64,000 bases of DNA from Myotis daubentonii (GCF_963259705.1 NC_081844.1:23049715-23113714), one strand, 5' to 3'; positions 33,105 to 43,747 are shown, numbered from the stretch's first letter. Made by a program: numbers and translations. Notes: generated by a model not told the origin, from the sequence alone.

Positions 33105-36100
33105 TCAGAGAGAGAAGAGCAGGATGAGAACCAGGAGAAGCACCCCCAGCAGCACCACAATCGCACACCACTGTCGGCGGTCTAGGGGTGAGAGGGTCAG
33201 ACGTCATGAGGCAGCACCACCCCATGCCTCCACCCCCCCCCCCAAATTGCCTCCCCCCAGAGAACTCACCGCTTGTCATATGGGACACTTTGGCCATCTT
33301 CCTGAGGACCCCATCCATCCGGGATTGGGTGTGGTCCATCTCATGAGCAAAGGTGTCCAGCATGCTGCCAAGACCAAGATGGTGTAAGCCCTCGAAGGGC
33401 AGCCGGCCTCAGGCTCCCGGCCCACCCTGGGGGTCCTGGCCTCACATGCCCTGCTCATCCAGCTCCTCCCCAACGCGGCTGGACATGTGTTTCAGAACCC
33501 GGATGCTCCCAGACACCATTTCCAGCTGTTGATCCTGTTGGTCCATGATCAGCTGCAGAATGGAGAGGTGAGAACTGCCGTCATCAGGGAGGCCTGAGCT
33601 CCTCCAGCCCATGACTGACCAGCCACACAAACCTGCTGTGTGGCCTGCTGCTCCTCAATGTAGCGAGAGGTGACAGATACCACGCTGGCATCCAGCAGGT
33701 CACTGGATGGCTTCTGGGCAGTTGGCTTGCCCATTAGCATCTGGTGGGGCACAGAACACAAGCTCAGGGAAGGACACCCACTCACCAGAGAGCCAGACAT
33801 AGGCAAATTTAGATGGTGGTTAGTCAGGAAGGCAGTGTTTGAAGTGCAATGGCCTGGGTTCCCCAGAGCCACTTAACATCAAGGTGACAGACCCCAAGGC
33901 CACACCACTTGACCTCCCTGTGTATCAGTTTCCTCATCTGTAAACTGGGGAGAACTACAATCCCTGTTTGCTGAGGTTGGAATGAGAAAATTAATCCACG
34001 GAGAACACTTATCTATCTATAAATATGAAAGGCTAATATGCTAAGTACCCATCTGACCGGTACCTATGATGCACACTGACCACCAGGGGGCAGAAGCTCA
34101 ATGCAAGAGCTACAGTGATGCGCACTGGCCATTTACAGAGAAACGGCACCTCGACCTGGTGCCCACAAAGCAACACTCGGCTTCCCCCAAGTGGGACACA
34201 GGCCCCACCACCATCCTGGAGTGACACCCCACCAAATTGCAGCCGACACTGCCGAGACCCCATGGCGCAAAATGTGGCCCACAGCCCAGCCCAGCCCTGA
34301 AACGGTGGCTGTGGGCACCAGGTAATGATGTCACATAACAACACCCAGCTCCCTCTCCCTAGCAATTAGCCTCCTTGGAGTTTCTTCAGCCCAGGAACAC
34401 AACTTGCTTTATAGCCAGGTAGAAACATTTTACACTGTAACCAAATGTCTGTGAAGCCTTTTCCTGTGCCTCATCTCATTTGATCCTCACAGAAGTCCTG
34501 GAGTAGGCAGAGAGGAGACTCAGTGGAATCCTATTTTCTTTTCATTAGCCGGAAAACGAAGATTTAGAAAGCTTAGAAACTTGACCCAACTGAAAAGAAG
34601 AAATGATGAACCTTGAAAATGACTTAAGGTTTTCTCACAGTGCAGAATATAGTCAAACATTGCTGCAGTTAAATATTTCACCCTTTGTTCTCCCTGCATG
34701 AGCTACAATAATAATCTGTTCATGTTGATATTTACTGCTGTGTTGCTGACAATTACCTGAAAGGGAAATTGGGGTGCTTCACTGGGCTGGGAAAAGTTTA
34801 GCTACATCAGAAAACTGGTCTAATTAAGCAAGTTTATTCTATATATATAAAAGGCTAAGTTGACTCACATATACGGGATACATATAAAACTCTCACTGGG
34901 GCCAATCGCGCGTGTGTGTTTCAATCTGTCATTGTCAATCGTGAATTTGGTTGACACTTCTATTATAGAGAAAGGGCGAATAGCGACATTAAAATATTTC
35001 TTCTTCCTTTCAATGTGCACGAATTCGTGCACCGGGCCACTAGTTACCATATAAACAAGTGTATGTAAGAATTTGGACTTTAATCCCCAAGGCAGCACAT
35101 CAGGAAAGCACACAGGCACTGCTACAGGACTCCAAGCTGGTGTGGGCCTCAGCTCCCCCACCCTCCCAGATCCCATGTGGGCTTATGATGGGATGGGGGA
35201 GAGGCTGGTGGTGTCACAACATACCAAGAATGGGCATACAACACAGAGGGGAAAGGTGTACAGACAGGCAGCAGGAAGCATTCAAACAAAAGGCATGTGC
35301 AGGCACACACACAAAGCAAGCACACCCATGGGGGTGTGGGGGGGAAGGTGTGCATGCACAAGGCAGATAAGATACACTCAGAGGCCAAGTTTACACACTC
35401 AGATAGGTCAAGAACATACACAGAGAAAAAAAAAAGTAGGCATTATGCTAGAAACAGTAAACACAAAGAAAGGGGATAGGTATACAGACACCACTCACCC
35501 CCCACCCCCACCCCCACCCCGGGAAACCAGTATAGACCTCCAGGACAAGGCAGAGGGAGTATTATACAATCAGTGAGGGCTCAGGTATACACACACAGAA
35601 AGCAGGCAGGTAGACAGCCAAGAGGACTGACTGCACACAAAGAGGATGGGCACTGACATATAGGGATAGACTACACTTTCCCAGGGAACAAACACGCACT
35701 GAGAGGCTCACCCTGAAAAATGATTCGGGTCAGGTCAAGATGCCTTACCTCTCTATTATTTCTCTCCATGAAGGCTACGGCTGCTGGGCTGACCATATGG
35801 TCCTTCATTTCCTGGGGGTGAGGACAGCATCAGAGAGTAAAGACGCCCCAACCTCCACCCTTACCCCATCATAACCTCCTCTCACCTGGACCGCTTCGCG
35901 CATCCGCTCCACGAAGACCTTTCTCTCCTGCAGGTCCCCAGCTGCGAGCTTGAACTTGCCTGGGTTGGCTTCCACTATGCGTAGCCCCCGGGTCAAGAGT
36001 CAAGGCCACAGCTAGACACAACCCCCTCATCGGCCTCAAAGCCTTCAACTCCTCCCGGGTGTCCAGCCTCCCCGGTCCCCCTGCCACCGCAATGGGCTCT

Positions 36101-36573
36101 CCCAGGCCTCCCTCCAACCCTCCGACCCGCCAGGATATCGATGGTCTCCTCCAGGTCTTCGAGGTCCCACTCGATGCTGCGCAGGCCATTCCGCAGTTCA
36201 TTGGTCGTCCAGTCCAGCTCCTCGCGGCCGACCGCGGCGCCCTCCTGCAGGAGCTCACACCAGCGCTGGTACAGCCCGCGGGCTGTGTTCACCGCCTTCT
36301 GCACCTCGCTGCGGGCAGGGGCACAGCGGGCGCGTCTGGGGGCCGCCCGCCGCTGCGCCCCCAAACGAGTGGGGGAGCTCAGAGGACCCCTACATCATCT
36401 GGCGTACCCCTCCCACTCGGCCACCGGGTGATCCCGACCCGCGCACCCCCAGACCGCTTGGCACCCTGCGGCCCGCATCCGGGCACTGGCTGGCAGGGGC
36501 CCGAGCACCCTCTGCCCGCCCCCATCGCTGTCACTCACCCTCGGACTACAAAAAACGGGTCTTCTAGAGACAT
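33105..36573 (-). CDS. STX10: STX10, syntaxin-10, complete
   Basis: Qc-SNARE of the syntaxin 6/10 group, acting in endosome to trans-Golgi transport as a tail-anchored membrane protein. Exons (minus strand): 36573-36539, 36308-36139, 35980-35886, 35811-35749, 33740-33633, 33552-33446, 33364-33270, 33181-33105. Total 750 nt, 249 aa plus stop, the same length as human. N-terminal helical domain [12 protein letters not shown] then about 12-105; the linker carries [19 protein letters not shown]; the SNARE helix follows (about 160-220: [31 protein letters not shown]-turn block [12 protein letters not shown]); the last about 20 residues are a hydrophobic tail anchor. Seven of the eight exon borders are GT-AG; intron 2 is AT-AC (see separate entry). 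Intron 4 (33741-35748) has the Helitrons. Confidence 0.98.
33880..34005 (+). repeat. MIR remnant in STX10 intron 4
   Basis: 'gacctccctgtgtatcagtttcctcatctgtaaactgggg' is the MIR core in plus orientation. Confidence 0.7.
34018..34362 (+). mobile_element. Helitron-like element, probably nonautonomous
   Basis: The 5' part 'tataaatatgaaaggctaatatgctaagt' followed by 'gaccggtacctatgatgcacactgaccaccagggggcag' looks like the left end of bat Helitrons, which start TC and have 'aaaggctaatatgc'. A CTAG at 34359-34362 could be the end, but I do not see a clear 3' hairpin, so the right boundary is uncertain. Confidence 0.6.
34080..34093 (+). promoter_or_regulatory. CTCF-like motif inside Helitron-like element
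   Basis: CCACCAGGGGGCAG fits the CTCF core consensus. The motif belongs to the mobile element, so other copies of the family could carry it. Confidence 0.5.
34838..35043 (+). mobile_element. Helibat-type nonautonomous Helitron, 206 bp
   Basis: Starts TCTATATATATAAAAGGCTAA and ends CGGGCCACTAG with T next, so it has the TC...CTAG termini of rolling-circle transposons. Just before the end, 35015-35032 is a perfect 18-bp palindrome, GTGCACGAATTCGTGCAC, the expected 3' hairpin. No Rep/helicase ORF; length 206 bp. There is no target duplication, as expected. Confidence 0.9.
35981..36138 (-). other. STX10: U12-type AT-AC intron of STX10 (intron 2, 158 nt)
   Basis: Minus strand: the intron begins ATATCCTGG at 36138, matching the U12 5' splice site (ATATCCTT) at seven of eight bases, and ends in CTAC at 35984-35981. 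A U12-like branch site GGCCTTGAC (consensus TTCCTTRAC) lies at 36007-35999, with its A 19 nt from the intron end. Joining exon 2 (ends ...ACC ATC G) to exon 3 (GC ATA GTG GAA) gives [13 protein letters not shown], which is the human STX10 protein at this point. No GT-AG choice restores this reading. Confidence 0.9.
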
Positions 36574-36775
36574 GTCACAGCCCCCCGTGGGAGACCGAGC
36601 CCCCTCCCCTCCGGGCCTGGAGAGCTGGTTTCCTCGCGGCGGGGGAGAACGCGCCACCACCCCCGCCCCCGTCACGTGACCCAGGCCACCATCGAGAGCC
36701 GGGCCACGAGGAGAGAGAGAGAGGCCCCAAAAGCCGGAAGTGCAGAGCTCCCGCCGCCGCGGCCATCTTGGCTGT
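36574..36775 (-). promoter_or_regulatory. STX10: STX10 5'UTR and promoter
   Basis: Visible sites: GTCACGTGAC (36671-36680), a palindromic E-box of USF/TFE (CLEAR) type; CCGGAAGT Ets site (36734-36741, plus); and GCCATCTTG (36762-36770), a YY1-type CAAGATGGC on the minus strand. The last is the usual position near a TATA-less start, so transcription probably begins close to 36770. Confidence 0.6.
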
Positions 36776-36968
36776 GGGCAGAGGCGGCTTTCCGTGCGTG
36801 TGCCTCCGCCCTTCGCGTCCGCCGCTCCCGTCGCTCCCAGCCTTTCCGTAGTTCCGCCTGACCAGGCTGGAGTCTGAACTCGGCGTCTCGGGTTCGAGAC
36901 CCAGCCCCTTGAATTGTTGCTGCGCAACCTCAGTTTCCCTTCCCGGCAACATAAATAATAATAAGCTC

Positions 36969-37190
36969 TCACCCTAGCTGGTTTAGCTCAGTGGATAGAG
37001 CGTCGGCCTGAGGACTGCAGGGTCTCAGGTTCGAATTTCATCAGGGGCACATGCTTGGGTTGCGGGCTTGATCCCCAGCGGGGGCCATGCAGGAGGCAGC
37101 CGACCCATGATTCTCTCTTACCGTTGATGTTTCTATCTCTCCCTCTCTCTTCCTCTCTGAAATCAATAAAAACATTTTTTTAAAAAAATA
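36969..37190 (+). mobile_element. VES SINE
   Basis: Complete A and B boxes; target duplication AATAATAATAAGCTC (36954-36968) and AAAATAATAAGCTC (about 37191-37205). Confidence 0.92.
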
Positions 37191-38309
37191 AAAAATAATA
37201 AGCTCCCAGAAATCAGACGAGATTGTGGCTGGGGAAGGGGCTCGCTCGATTCGTAGATCCTTTTAACGGGCTCCTGGAGCCTGCACCCACATCCTGTGCA
37301 GGGAGATGCCCCAGCCCGGGTCGGGAGTGGCAGGTTTGGGGAGGGCTGGGGGAAAGGCGGTCGTCCCCGCCTTCCTGCGGGCGGGCTGATGTGTGGGCGT
37401 TCTGTGGGTAGCTCTACTCACTCTCCTCTTTTTTTCTCCTGGGAGTCGCAGGAAGGTGCGGGGGTGGCTCTGAGGATTGTTTCCGGAGCAGATCGGTCCT
37501 CTGCGTGCGGGGTCTTCGTCTGGGGAGAGACCAGGAATGTTTGGGGAGGAATTTTCAAAGTCTCTGTCACGCAGGGGCGTTCCTTGTGGGGCCATGAAAG
37601 CACTTTTTTGGGGGTGCGGGGAAGCCATCGCCCGAATGACGTCCTGATCCCTCTGGGCGGTGGGCGGGATCCCTGAAGAAGTCCTCGGAGGGTCGCCCCT
37701 GTGTCCGAGTCCTTGTATGGGGTTTTAGCGTTAGTACCCGGGTTGGGGATGTCATTGTGAAGTCTCTGAGGTGCCGGCGTGGGGGGACATTCTCAGCGGG
37801 TCAGCGCAGCGTGTGGCAGGAAAGGCCGCTGAATGGGGACAGCGGCTGTTCGGGGTCTTTTAGGGATTGTTGAGCCCCCAGGTGCAGGGGGCGGGACCTG
37901 AGCGTCCTCCAAGGGTGCATGAGATCATTAATTTGGGGGGGGGAGCAGTAATACCTGGGAGGGGGCCTGTGGGGAGAAATAACTGGGGAGACGGGGATAA
38001 AGGGGCCCTCGCCGGGCCGCCCCTAGTGCAGGCAAGGTCTTTGTGGGAGATGGCGTCAGTGGGCGCCCTGAGATCACCCCAACCCGCCCAGGGGGCATTC
38101 CCGGAGGGACGTCACGCCTTCCTGGGCTCCCGGGAAGGAAGCGAAACCTTCCCCTTCGGCCCCACTGGACGTGGGTCCGGAAGCCGGGGGCTCCCGACAG
38201 CCCCAGCCCGGAGAGGGGAAAGGAAGAGGGCGTGTCTGGAGGCCAGGCCCCGCCCACGCCCGGCCGGAAAAAGCCGGCTATGGCCCAGTACGTAGAGCCC
38301 GGCCCCTGT

Positions 38310-38372
38310 CCTTATATGGACAGCCGGAAGTGGCTCGGCCACCTGCCCTACGTCATTCCTTCCAAATTTAGT
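38310..38372 (+). promoter_or_regulatory. IER2: SRF/Ets/CRE cluster upstream of IER2
   Basis: CArG box CCTTATATGG (38310-38319, a perfect CC(A/T)6GG), then after three bases an Ets site CCGGAAGT (38323-38330), a CRE-like TACGTCAT (38349-38356), and a second CArG-like CCAAATTTAG (38362-38371, one mismatch). This is the layout of serum response elements. It lies 1.33 kb before the IER2 start codon and 1.5 kb from STX10. Confidence 0.7.
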
Positions 38373-39469
38373 CTGGATGTCGCGCGGACCCTGTGGCGGG
38401 AAGGCTCTGCGCTCCAGTCGAGCGGGCGGAGCCTCCCCTTAAAGTGCCCGTACCACGAATGAATGGAGCCATTCAAACAATGTTGCAGCTTTTTGGAGGG
38501 GAGGAACTGGGAGTAGGTTTTCTAGGAGAGGCAGCGCGTGCCGGAGGGTAGGGTCGATGTTCTCTATCTGCCCTCTCTCTGCGTTGCTCGGTGTTCAACT
38601 CCTACCCCAACCGCGCCTCCGGGTGCAGAGGCAGAGCGCGGACCGGTGGTTTAGGGGCCGCAGCACGAGTTCAACCGGATGTCGTGTGGCCGGGCCCTCC
38701 ACCTTGCGTGGAGCTTGAGCCGAAGGAAACCGGGAGGATGTTCAGTGCGGAGAGCAGAGATGGCAGCCTGGGATGCGCTCATATCTGCAGGCTTCCGCCG
38801 CCAGTGCAGCTGGCAACTTAGCCCCGAGCCAGCCAGCTTACCCTGTTCCGCTTACGGGCAGGGGGAGTGAGGAGGGCTGGCGTGGGTTAGATGCTATAGA
38901 GGCGCAGGCCTCCTTTCGCTGCAGTTGGCCCATTTATTCGTTTAGCAAATATTGGACTCGGTTTCCCCATGTAAAGAAATCAAATACAACAGCAGTACCG
39001 TCCGTGAGGGATCAAGGAGATCTTTATGAAAGGAAAGCCTTTAACACCGTCTGGCACGTATTAATCAGTTAGTTGTGTATTAATCAATTAGTTAGTGTTA
39101 GCATTGTTATTGGTTCAAGAAACACTAATGAGAGGCCTGGAACTGTGCCCACGGGGGATTTGCGGGCTCAAACCCGGGTATTCCCCGGCGCGAAGGAAAA
39201 CCAGCCGCCTACGACCTGCGGGGGCCAGCGAACTCTAGCACGTGGGTGGGCCCTGAGCCTCACCCTCGGCCCCGCTCCCCGGGGCCTGCGCGCGGGGGCA
39301 CTGAGGCGGCGAGGGCTGAGAAAGGAGACCACCCCAAGTGCTCAGGGTACTGGGGAAGGCTCCCCCGCGTCCGGGCTAGTGTCCCTTTTGTCTGTCCGGT
39401 AAATTCCACCCTGTCGCTTTAAGGCTGAAGTCTCTGGCCCCAACGCGGTGGAAAGCCTGATGCAGCTCT

Positions 39470-39535
39470 CTGATTGGGCGGGGCGTCATGGTGACGTAGC
39501 TCCGGGTACAAATGGGCCCCGGTGGCGGGCGCCGG
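39470..39535 (+). promoter_or_regulatory. IER2: IER2 core promoter
   Basis: Inverted CCAAT (ATTGG, 39473-39477), a GC box next to it, a CRE pair arranged as CGTCA TGG TGACGTA (39484-39498), and a weak TATA-like GTACAAAT (39506-39513). Start expected near 39535. Confidence 0.65.
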
Positions 39536-39650
39536 GGCAGAGCGTCCTAGGGGTGTTTCGGCGCCCGTGGGCGTGAGCGGAGAAAGCGTGAGCCAGCGCA
39601 CAGTCCGAAGTGCGTCTGCTCAGCAGGGAAGTCCCCACCGTCGAGTCGCC

Positions 39651-40331
39651 ATGGAGGTGCAGAAGGAGGCGCAACGCATTATGACCCTGTCGGTGTGGAA
39701 AATGTACCATTCGCGCATGCAGCGCGGAGGGCTGCGGCTGCACCGGAGCCTGCAGCTGTCTCTGGTCATGCGTAGTGCCCGGGAGCTTTACCTCTCGGCC
39801 AAGGTGGAAGCCCACGAGCCGCCCGAGGTGCCCTCGCCAGTCGCCCGCTCCCCCGACCCTCGCCTGCACCCACCGCGGGAAGCACAAGCCGCAGCGGAAG
39901 CAGCGTCCACCGACGGTGAGCAGCCCTGCCCGGAGCCCATGGACACTCAGGAGGCGCCGAAAGCCGAGGAGATCCCTGCCCGCTGTGCCCCGCGACCCGC
40001 CAAAGTCAGCCGCAAGCGGCGCAGCAGCAGCCTCAGCGACGGCGGGGATGCCGGACTGGTCCCGAGCAAGAAAGCCCGTCTAGAAGAGGAGGGCGCGGAG
40101 GAAGGGGAGTCTGCGGAGGTCCCCGAGCGCCTGCAGGCCGCTCCCGCGCAAGCGGAAGGTGCCTTCCCCAATCTGGCGCGCGTCCTGCAGAGGCGCTTCT
40201 CCGGTCTCCTGAACTGCAGCCCCTCCGCGCCCCCGACAGCGCCTCCGCCGCCGGCCTGCGAGGCGAAGCCGGCCTGCCGCTCGGCGGACAGCGTGCTGAA
40301 CGTGCTCGTCCGGGCCGTGGTGGCCTTCTGA
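39651..40331 (+). CDS. IER2: IER2, immediate early response 2, intronless
   Basis: Nuclear protein rapidly induced by growth factors (pip92/ETR101 in other species); a proposed co-regulator of transcription without known enzymatic activity. Single exon, 226 aa (human about 223). The N-terminal block MEVQKEAQRIMTLSVWKMY and the following HRSLQLSLVMRSARELYLSA are the IER family signature. The middle is Pro/Ala/Glu-rich; two basic clusters, SRKRRSSS (about 125-132) and SKKARLE (about 143-149), look like nuclear localisation signals; the C-terminus LNVLVRAVVAF is conserved. ATG in context gtcgccATGg. The frame stays open upstream to about 39522 but with no ATG, so no extension is called. Regulation is probably through the CRE/CCAAT promoter and the SRF/Ets cluster at 38.3 kb. 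Confidence 0.97.
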   Translation: MEVQKEAQRIMTLSVWKMYHSRMQRGGLRLHRSLQLSLVMRSARELYLSAKVEAHEPPEVPSPVARSPDPRLHPPREAQAAAEAASTDGEQPCPEPMDTQEAPKAEEIPARCAPRPAKVSRKRRSSSLSDGGDAGLVPSKKARLEEEGAEEGESAEVPERLQAAPAQAEGAFPNLARVLQRRFSGLLNCSPSAPPTAPPPPACEAKPACRSADSVLNVLVRAVVAF

Positions 40332-41210
40332 GGCCCCCGAGCGCCGCTGCCGGAGTCCAGAGCGCGGGCCAAGCGTCGGCCCGAGTACACAGACCCGAAG
40401 CCAGGCCGCCCCCGCGGGGCAGGCCCGCGGAAACGGTGGAGAGGAGCCGCGGCCCGGGAAGCTGTCGCCACCGTGTGCAGTGGCGGCGCCAAGGAACCTG
40501 AGCCGGGGCGGGGGCGCCTTCCTCCGAGCCCGGCCGCGCCCACAGGTGCCGGCTTAACCGACGGGGACGTGGCCTTCCCGTCCCCCGGGACTGGGTGAGG
40601 GGGTCTGGTTCCGGACACTCCTCGGGGTCGGACTTTATTTTCACCGGGGGCTGTGCTGCCCTTTCGAGGTGTTGCGGTAGTCGGTGTCCTCGTTCCCAGC
40701 GGCGCCCAGGCGCCCTCTTTCCCTCGGGGGACATGCTTATGCAAGCGGTCATCGTTGCGTCACGGGCAGGCGTGGGGCGCTTCCTGTCGCCTCGCGTGGG
40801 TGTGGGGCCTGGGAGCGGGACCGCCTGGGGCACCGCCCCCGCGCTTCTGCCCGCACCCCTGCGCCTTCTGGGCAGGGGGAACGGATCTCATTTCAGGCTA
40901 AATTTTTTTCTCGTTCGGTGCGTTCGAGGTGGGGATATGCGCACGGTCTGAAGCGTGACCCTCCCTCGGGCACAGACCATCAACCCAGAAGACCTTGGTC
41001 TGAGTCACACGAGTGGGGGAAGGGGTGCCCGCAGTTCTGAGAGGCCGAGCTGGGCCCAGGTGCTGCGGAGACCGGGCCCGCTTGGGGAGGGAGATTCTAG
41101 CCAGTGCGTTCGAGGGCCTATTTACTCTGGTGGGTTCTGTTTAACTCTGTCTGTCTGGCCTTTTGCTAGAGAGACCAGATACGAAAATAAAGACCATTTA
41201 ACTGCAAAGT
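40332..41210 (+). other. IER2: IER2 3'UTR
   Basis: From the stop to AATAAA at 41186-41191, with cleavage expected near 41205. It contains an ATTTA at about 41117, but no clustered AU-rich element. Confidence 0.75.
41186..41191 (+). terminator. IER2: IER2 polyadenylation signal
   Basis: AATAAA followed by a G/T-rich stretch ('tgtctggtgttcttccctggtgg', 41214-41236). Confidence 0.8.
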
Positions 41211-41214
41211 CGAC

Positions 41215-43395
41215 TGTCTGGTGTTCTTCCCTGGTGGGGGAGGGGCGGGGGGAAGGGTCGGGCGCTGGGGGCGGCTTCCTGGGGCCGCAGAAACCGGCCC
41301 GACCGGCTCCCACGTGGGCGGGAGGGGCTGGGCCCCCTTTCCCCAGCCAGTCCACTTCCGTCTGGGCGCCCTGGCGCTCTGACTCCTTCGAAATTCCCCT
41401 ACAGCCCTGGCTCTCGGTTGGGTAGAGCGTCATCACTATACGCCTAAGTTTTGGGGTCCATCCCAGGTCAGGACTACGGCCAGAAGCCACCCGTGAATGG
41501 GTGTCCCAGCAGGTCCATGTTTCTCTGTAAAATCGGTGAATGAAATTAATAAGTTCCCCCTGCAAGTCTGGGAGAGCAAGGGCTCTCACAGCTCACGTAG
41601 GTTTGGGGGGACACTGCTGGGGACCGTGCCACGCGCAGTTGGGGAACACGCAGGTTCTCCCCACCCGGCTGCACCTGACCCACGGGGGTGGGGGGCAGGG
41701 AGCTGAGCAGGTAAACTGGGGACCCCTGGTGGCACCATGTTCCAGTCTCTGGCTGTGGACTTGTTTGGCTCAGACGGGGGTGAGCGCCCAGCCTGTTTCC
41801 TCCTCTGTGGGGTCCGCCTGGGAACAGCACCCCGGAGGAGCTGCAGGTTTGGAAGTGCTCCTGGGAGCCTTTGTCGTTGGCTTGGCTCCGCCCCAGGGGA
41901 GAAAGTCCTCATCATTCCCCCAGCGCTGGCCCCGCGAGGGCCGTTGGGAGGACAAAGGAGCCGCAGGTGTGGGGAGGGGCGCGGGGAGCACCCGCCCCGC
42001 CTCGGGAAGCGAGGTCCCCAGAGTGGGCTTCCGTGACCCCGGGTCTGACCCCGAGGTGGGAGGGTGGGAGGAGGAGGAGGCAGGGGAGCAGCCCCCGCCA
42101 CACCCTCCTCCCACGCCCCTCCCTGCCTCCCTCCGCCCCCCACCCCACCCCCAGCTATCCTCCCGGGTCCCCTGATTCCTTTATGCGGAAGGTGGGAGAC
42201 GGCGCCACCCAGAACTCCCCAGTGGGACTTGGGGGGGCTGGAGCCCCGCACCTCCAGTGTAGCTCAATGTGTCCGCGTAGGCGCACCTCCCCGGAGAGCT
42301 GGCCGGGCCCCAGGAAGTCCCCGGGGCTGTGGGAGGGGGCCTCGCCGCGCATCCTGTCGCAGGAACCGCCGGCCCTTCCTTCCGCGGGAAGCGGTGGGGC
42401 GACTGCTGCCCCGGCCTCGGGCATTTCCGAGCCGGCCCCGGGGAGGGGACACGGTGGGAGACAGAGCGGCACGGCACACTCAGGTCACCGCCAGAATAGG
42501 CAACATCGAAAACTTGTCACAATAACCGACATCTATGGGGCCTGGGGCTGTCAGTCCGTGACTTGGCGCGAGGTCGTTGGGACAGGCCCTCGGGGAGTAG
42601 CTGATTGGACAATGGCTGCGAAACCGACAAATGCCCCATCCCCGTGACCCACTGATTCCCCAAGGAGTTTCCAGGAGGGTGTTCACCACAGTGCTGTCTG
42701 AAAGGGGCACGGGTTTGAGACAACCTACGTGCCCATCCGACTGGACTGGTCTGGTTGAATGCGAACTATCCACCGCTTGCTCCCCACCCCAAAGGTAAAA
42801 GGCCTCAGCCTGACAGATCCACTGCTCAGGCAACCATGCTGCTGGGTGACAAGGGCCAGCTGCAGACGTTGTGGGGTAAGGAGCACAGATTTCTGAGCCC
42901 AGACAGCCAGTTCCGCTTGCTTCCTGTGCAACTTTGAGTAAGTTGCTTCACCTCTCTGGGCCTGTTTCCCTGGCTGTACATTTTGGAAGAGTCCCTACCT
43001 CTTAGATTCATTGTAAAGATCGATCCAGATAGCACACAGAAAGTGCTTAGTAAAATGCCGGGCACACAGTGTTGTTATTTTTTTATTGTTAAGAGGCCAG
43101 GATGACAAACAGTACAAATATATATGTATGGAAAAGTGTGTGTAGATGCTGTGTTAAACCCAGAGAGTTTGAAAAGTAGTTCCCTCCTCCTCCAGTAGCT
43201 CAATATGAACAAGAATCAGTGTCCCCTCCCAGCTCCTGGGTTTGGCCATACCTAGTGATTTTGGGTTGGGTTTTTGTTGTTGTTGTGTTTTCTCCTGCAG
43301 GTTCCATGCTCTTCCTACGTTACCAGTGATCCCTGCATCAGGCCTTGGACCTCTGTCTACACTCACACCTGGCAGCCTCATTCAGTTTTAGGGCT
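41215..43395. other. GC-rich unique DNA downstream of IER2
   Basis: CpG-containing sequence to about 42500 with many chance open frames on both strands, none with recognisable protein sequence. From 42878 to 43080 it includes a MIR (plus). Confidence 0.5.
42878..43080 (+). repeat. MIR SINE remnant
   Basis: 'tttgagtaagttgcttcacctctctgggcc' is the MIR core, followed by 'gtgcttagtaaaatgccgggcac', its 3' part. Confidence 0.75.
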
Positions 43396-43411
43396 CTAAA
43401 TGCCATCTCTA

Positions 43412-43645
43412 GCCAAAACCGGTTTGGCTCAGTGGATAGAGCGTCAGCCTGCGGACTGAGAGGTCCCAGGTTCGATTCCGGTCAAGGGCATGTACCTGGG
43501 TTGCGGGCGCATCCCCAGTAGGAGATGTGCAGGAGGCGGCTGATCGATGTTTCTCTCTCATCAATGTTTCTGACTCTCTATCTCTCTCCCTCCCTCTCTG
43601 TAAAAAATCAATAAAATATATTAAAAATAATAATAATAATAATAA
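43412..43645 (+). mobile_element. VES SINE with (TAA)n tail
   Basis: Perfect 15-bp target duplication TAAATGCCATCTCTA (43397-43411; 43646-43660). The tail has become (TAA)n. Confidence 0.95.
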
Positions 43646-43747
43646 TAAATGCCATCTCTATGCAGACTCCTAAATTTAGCTATCCATCCCAGTCTCCTGT
43701 GGGGGTCTAAGGTATTTCAAATAGAACAGGAGCCAAAGAGAATTCTT

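Larger units (their letters stand above)
36776..39535. other. Head-to-head interval STX10-IER2
   Basis: 2.7 kb of mostly CpG-rich unique DNA between divergent genes. It holds one VES SINE (36969-37190) and, at 38310-38372, a cluster of serum-response-type sites. No coding frame is supported. Confidence 0.6.

Noticed and set aside
36115..36139. GT-AG alternative for STX10 intron 2 (donor GTCGGAGG with acceptor ATAG)
   Set aside because: It would add residues (DILA) and lose the conserved GI; the donor is poor, whereas the AT-AC sites match the U12 consensus and the human protein.
39522..39650. In-frame extension upstream of IER2
   Set aside because: The frame is open but begins at GTG; there is no ATG, and the first ATG (39651) has a good context and matches the conserved N-terminus.
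39947..40833. Minus-strand frames of about 265 codons over IER2
   Set aside because: Shadows of the GC-rich IER2 coding sequence.
41540..42647. Several long frames downstream of IER2
   Set aside because: High-GC sequence with simultaneous open frames on both strands, without recognisable domains.
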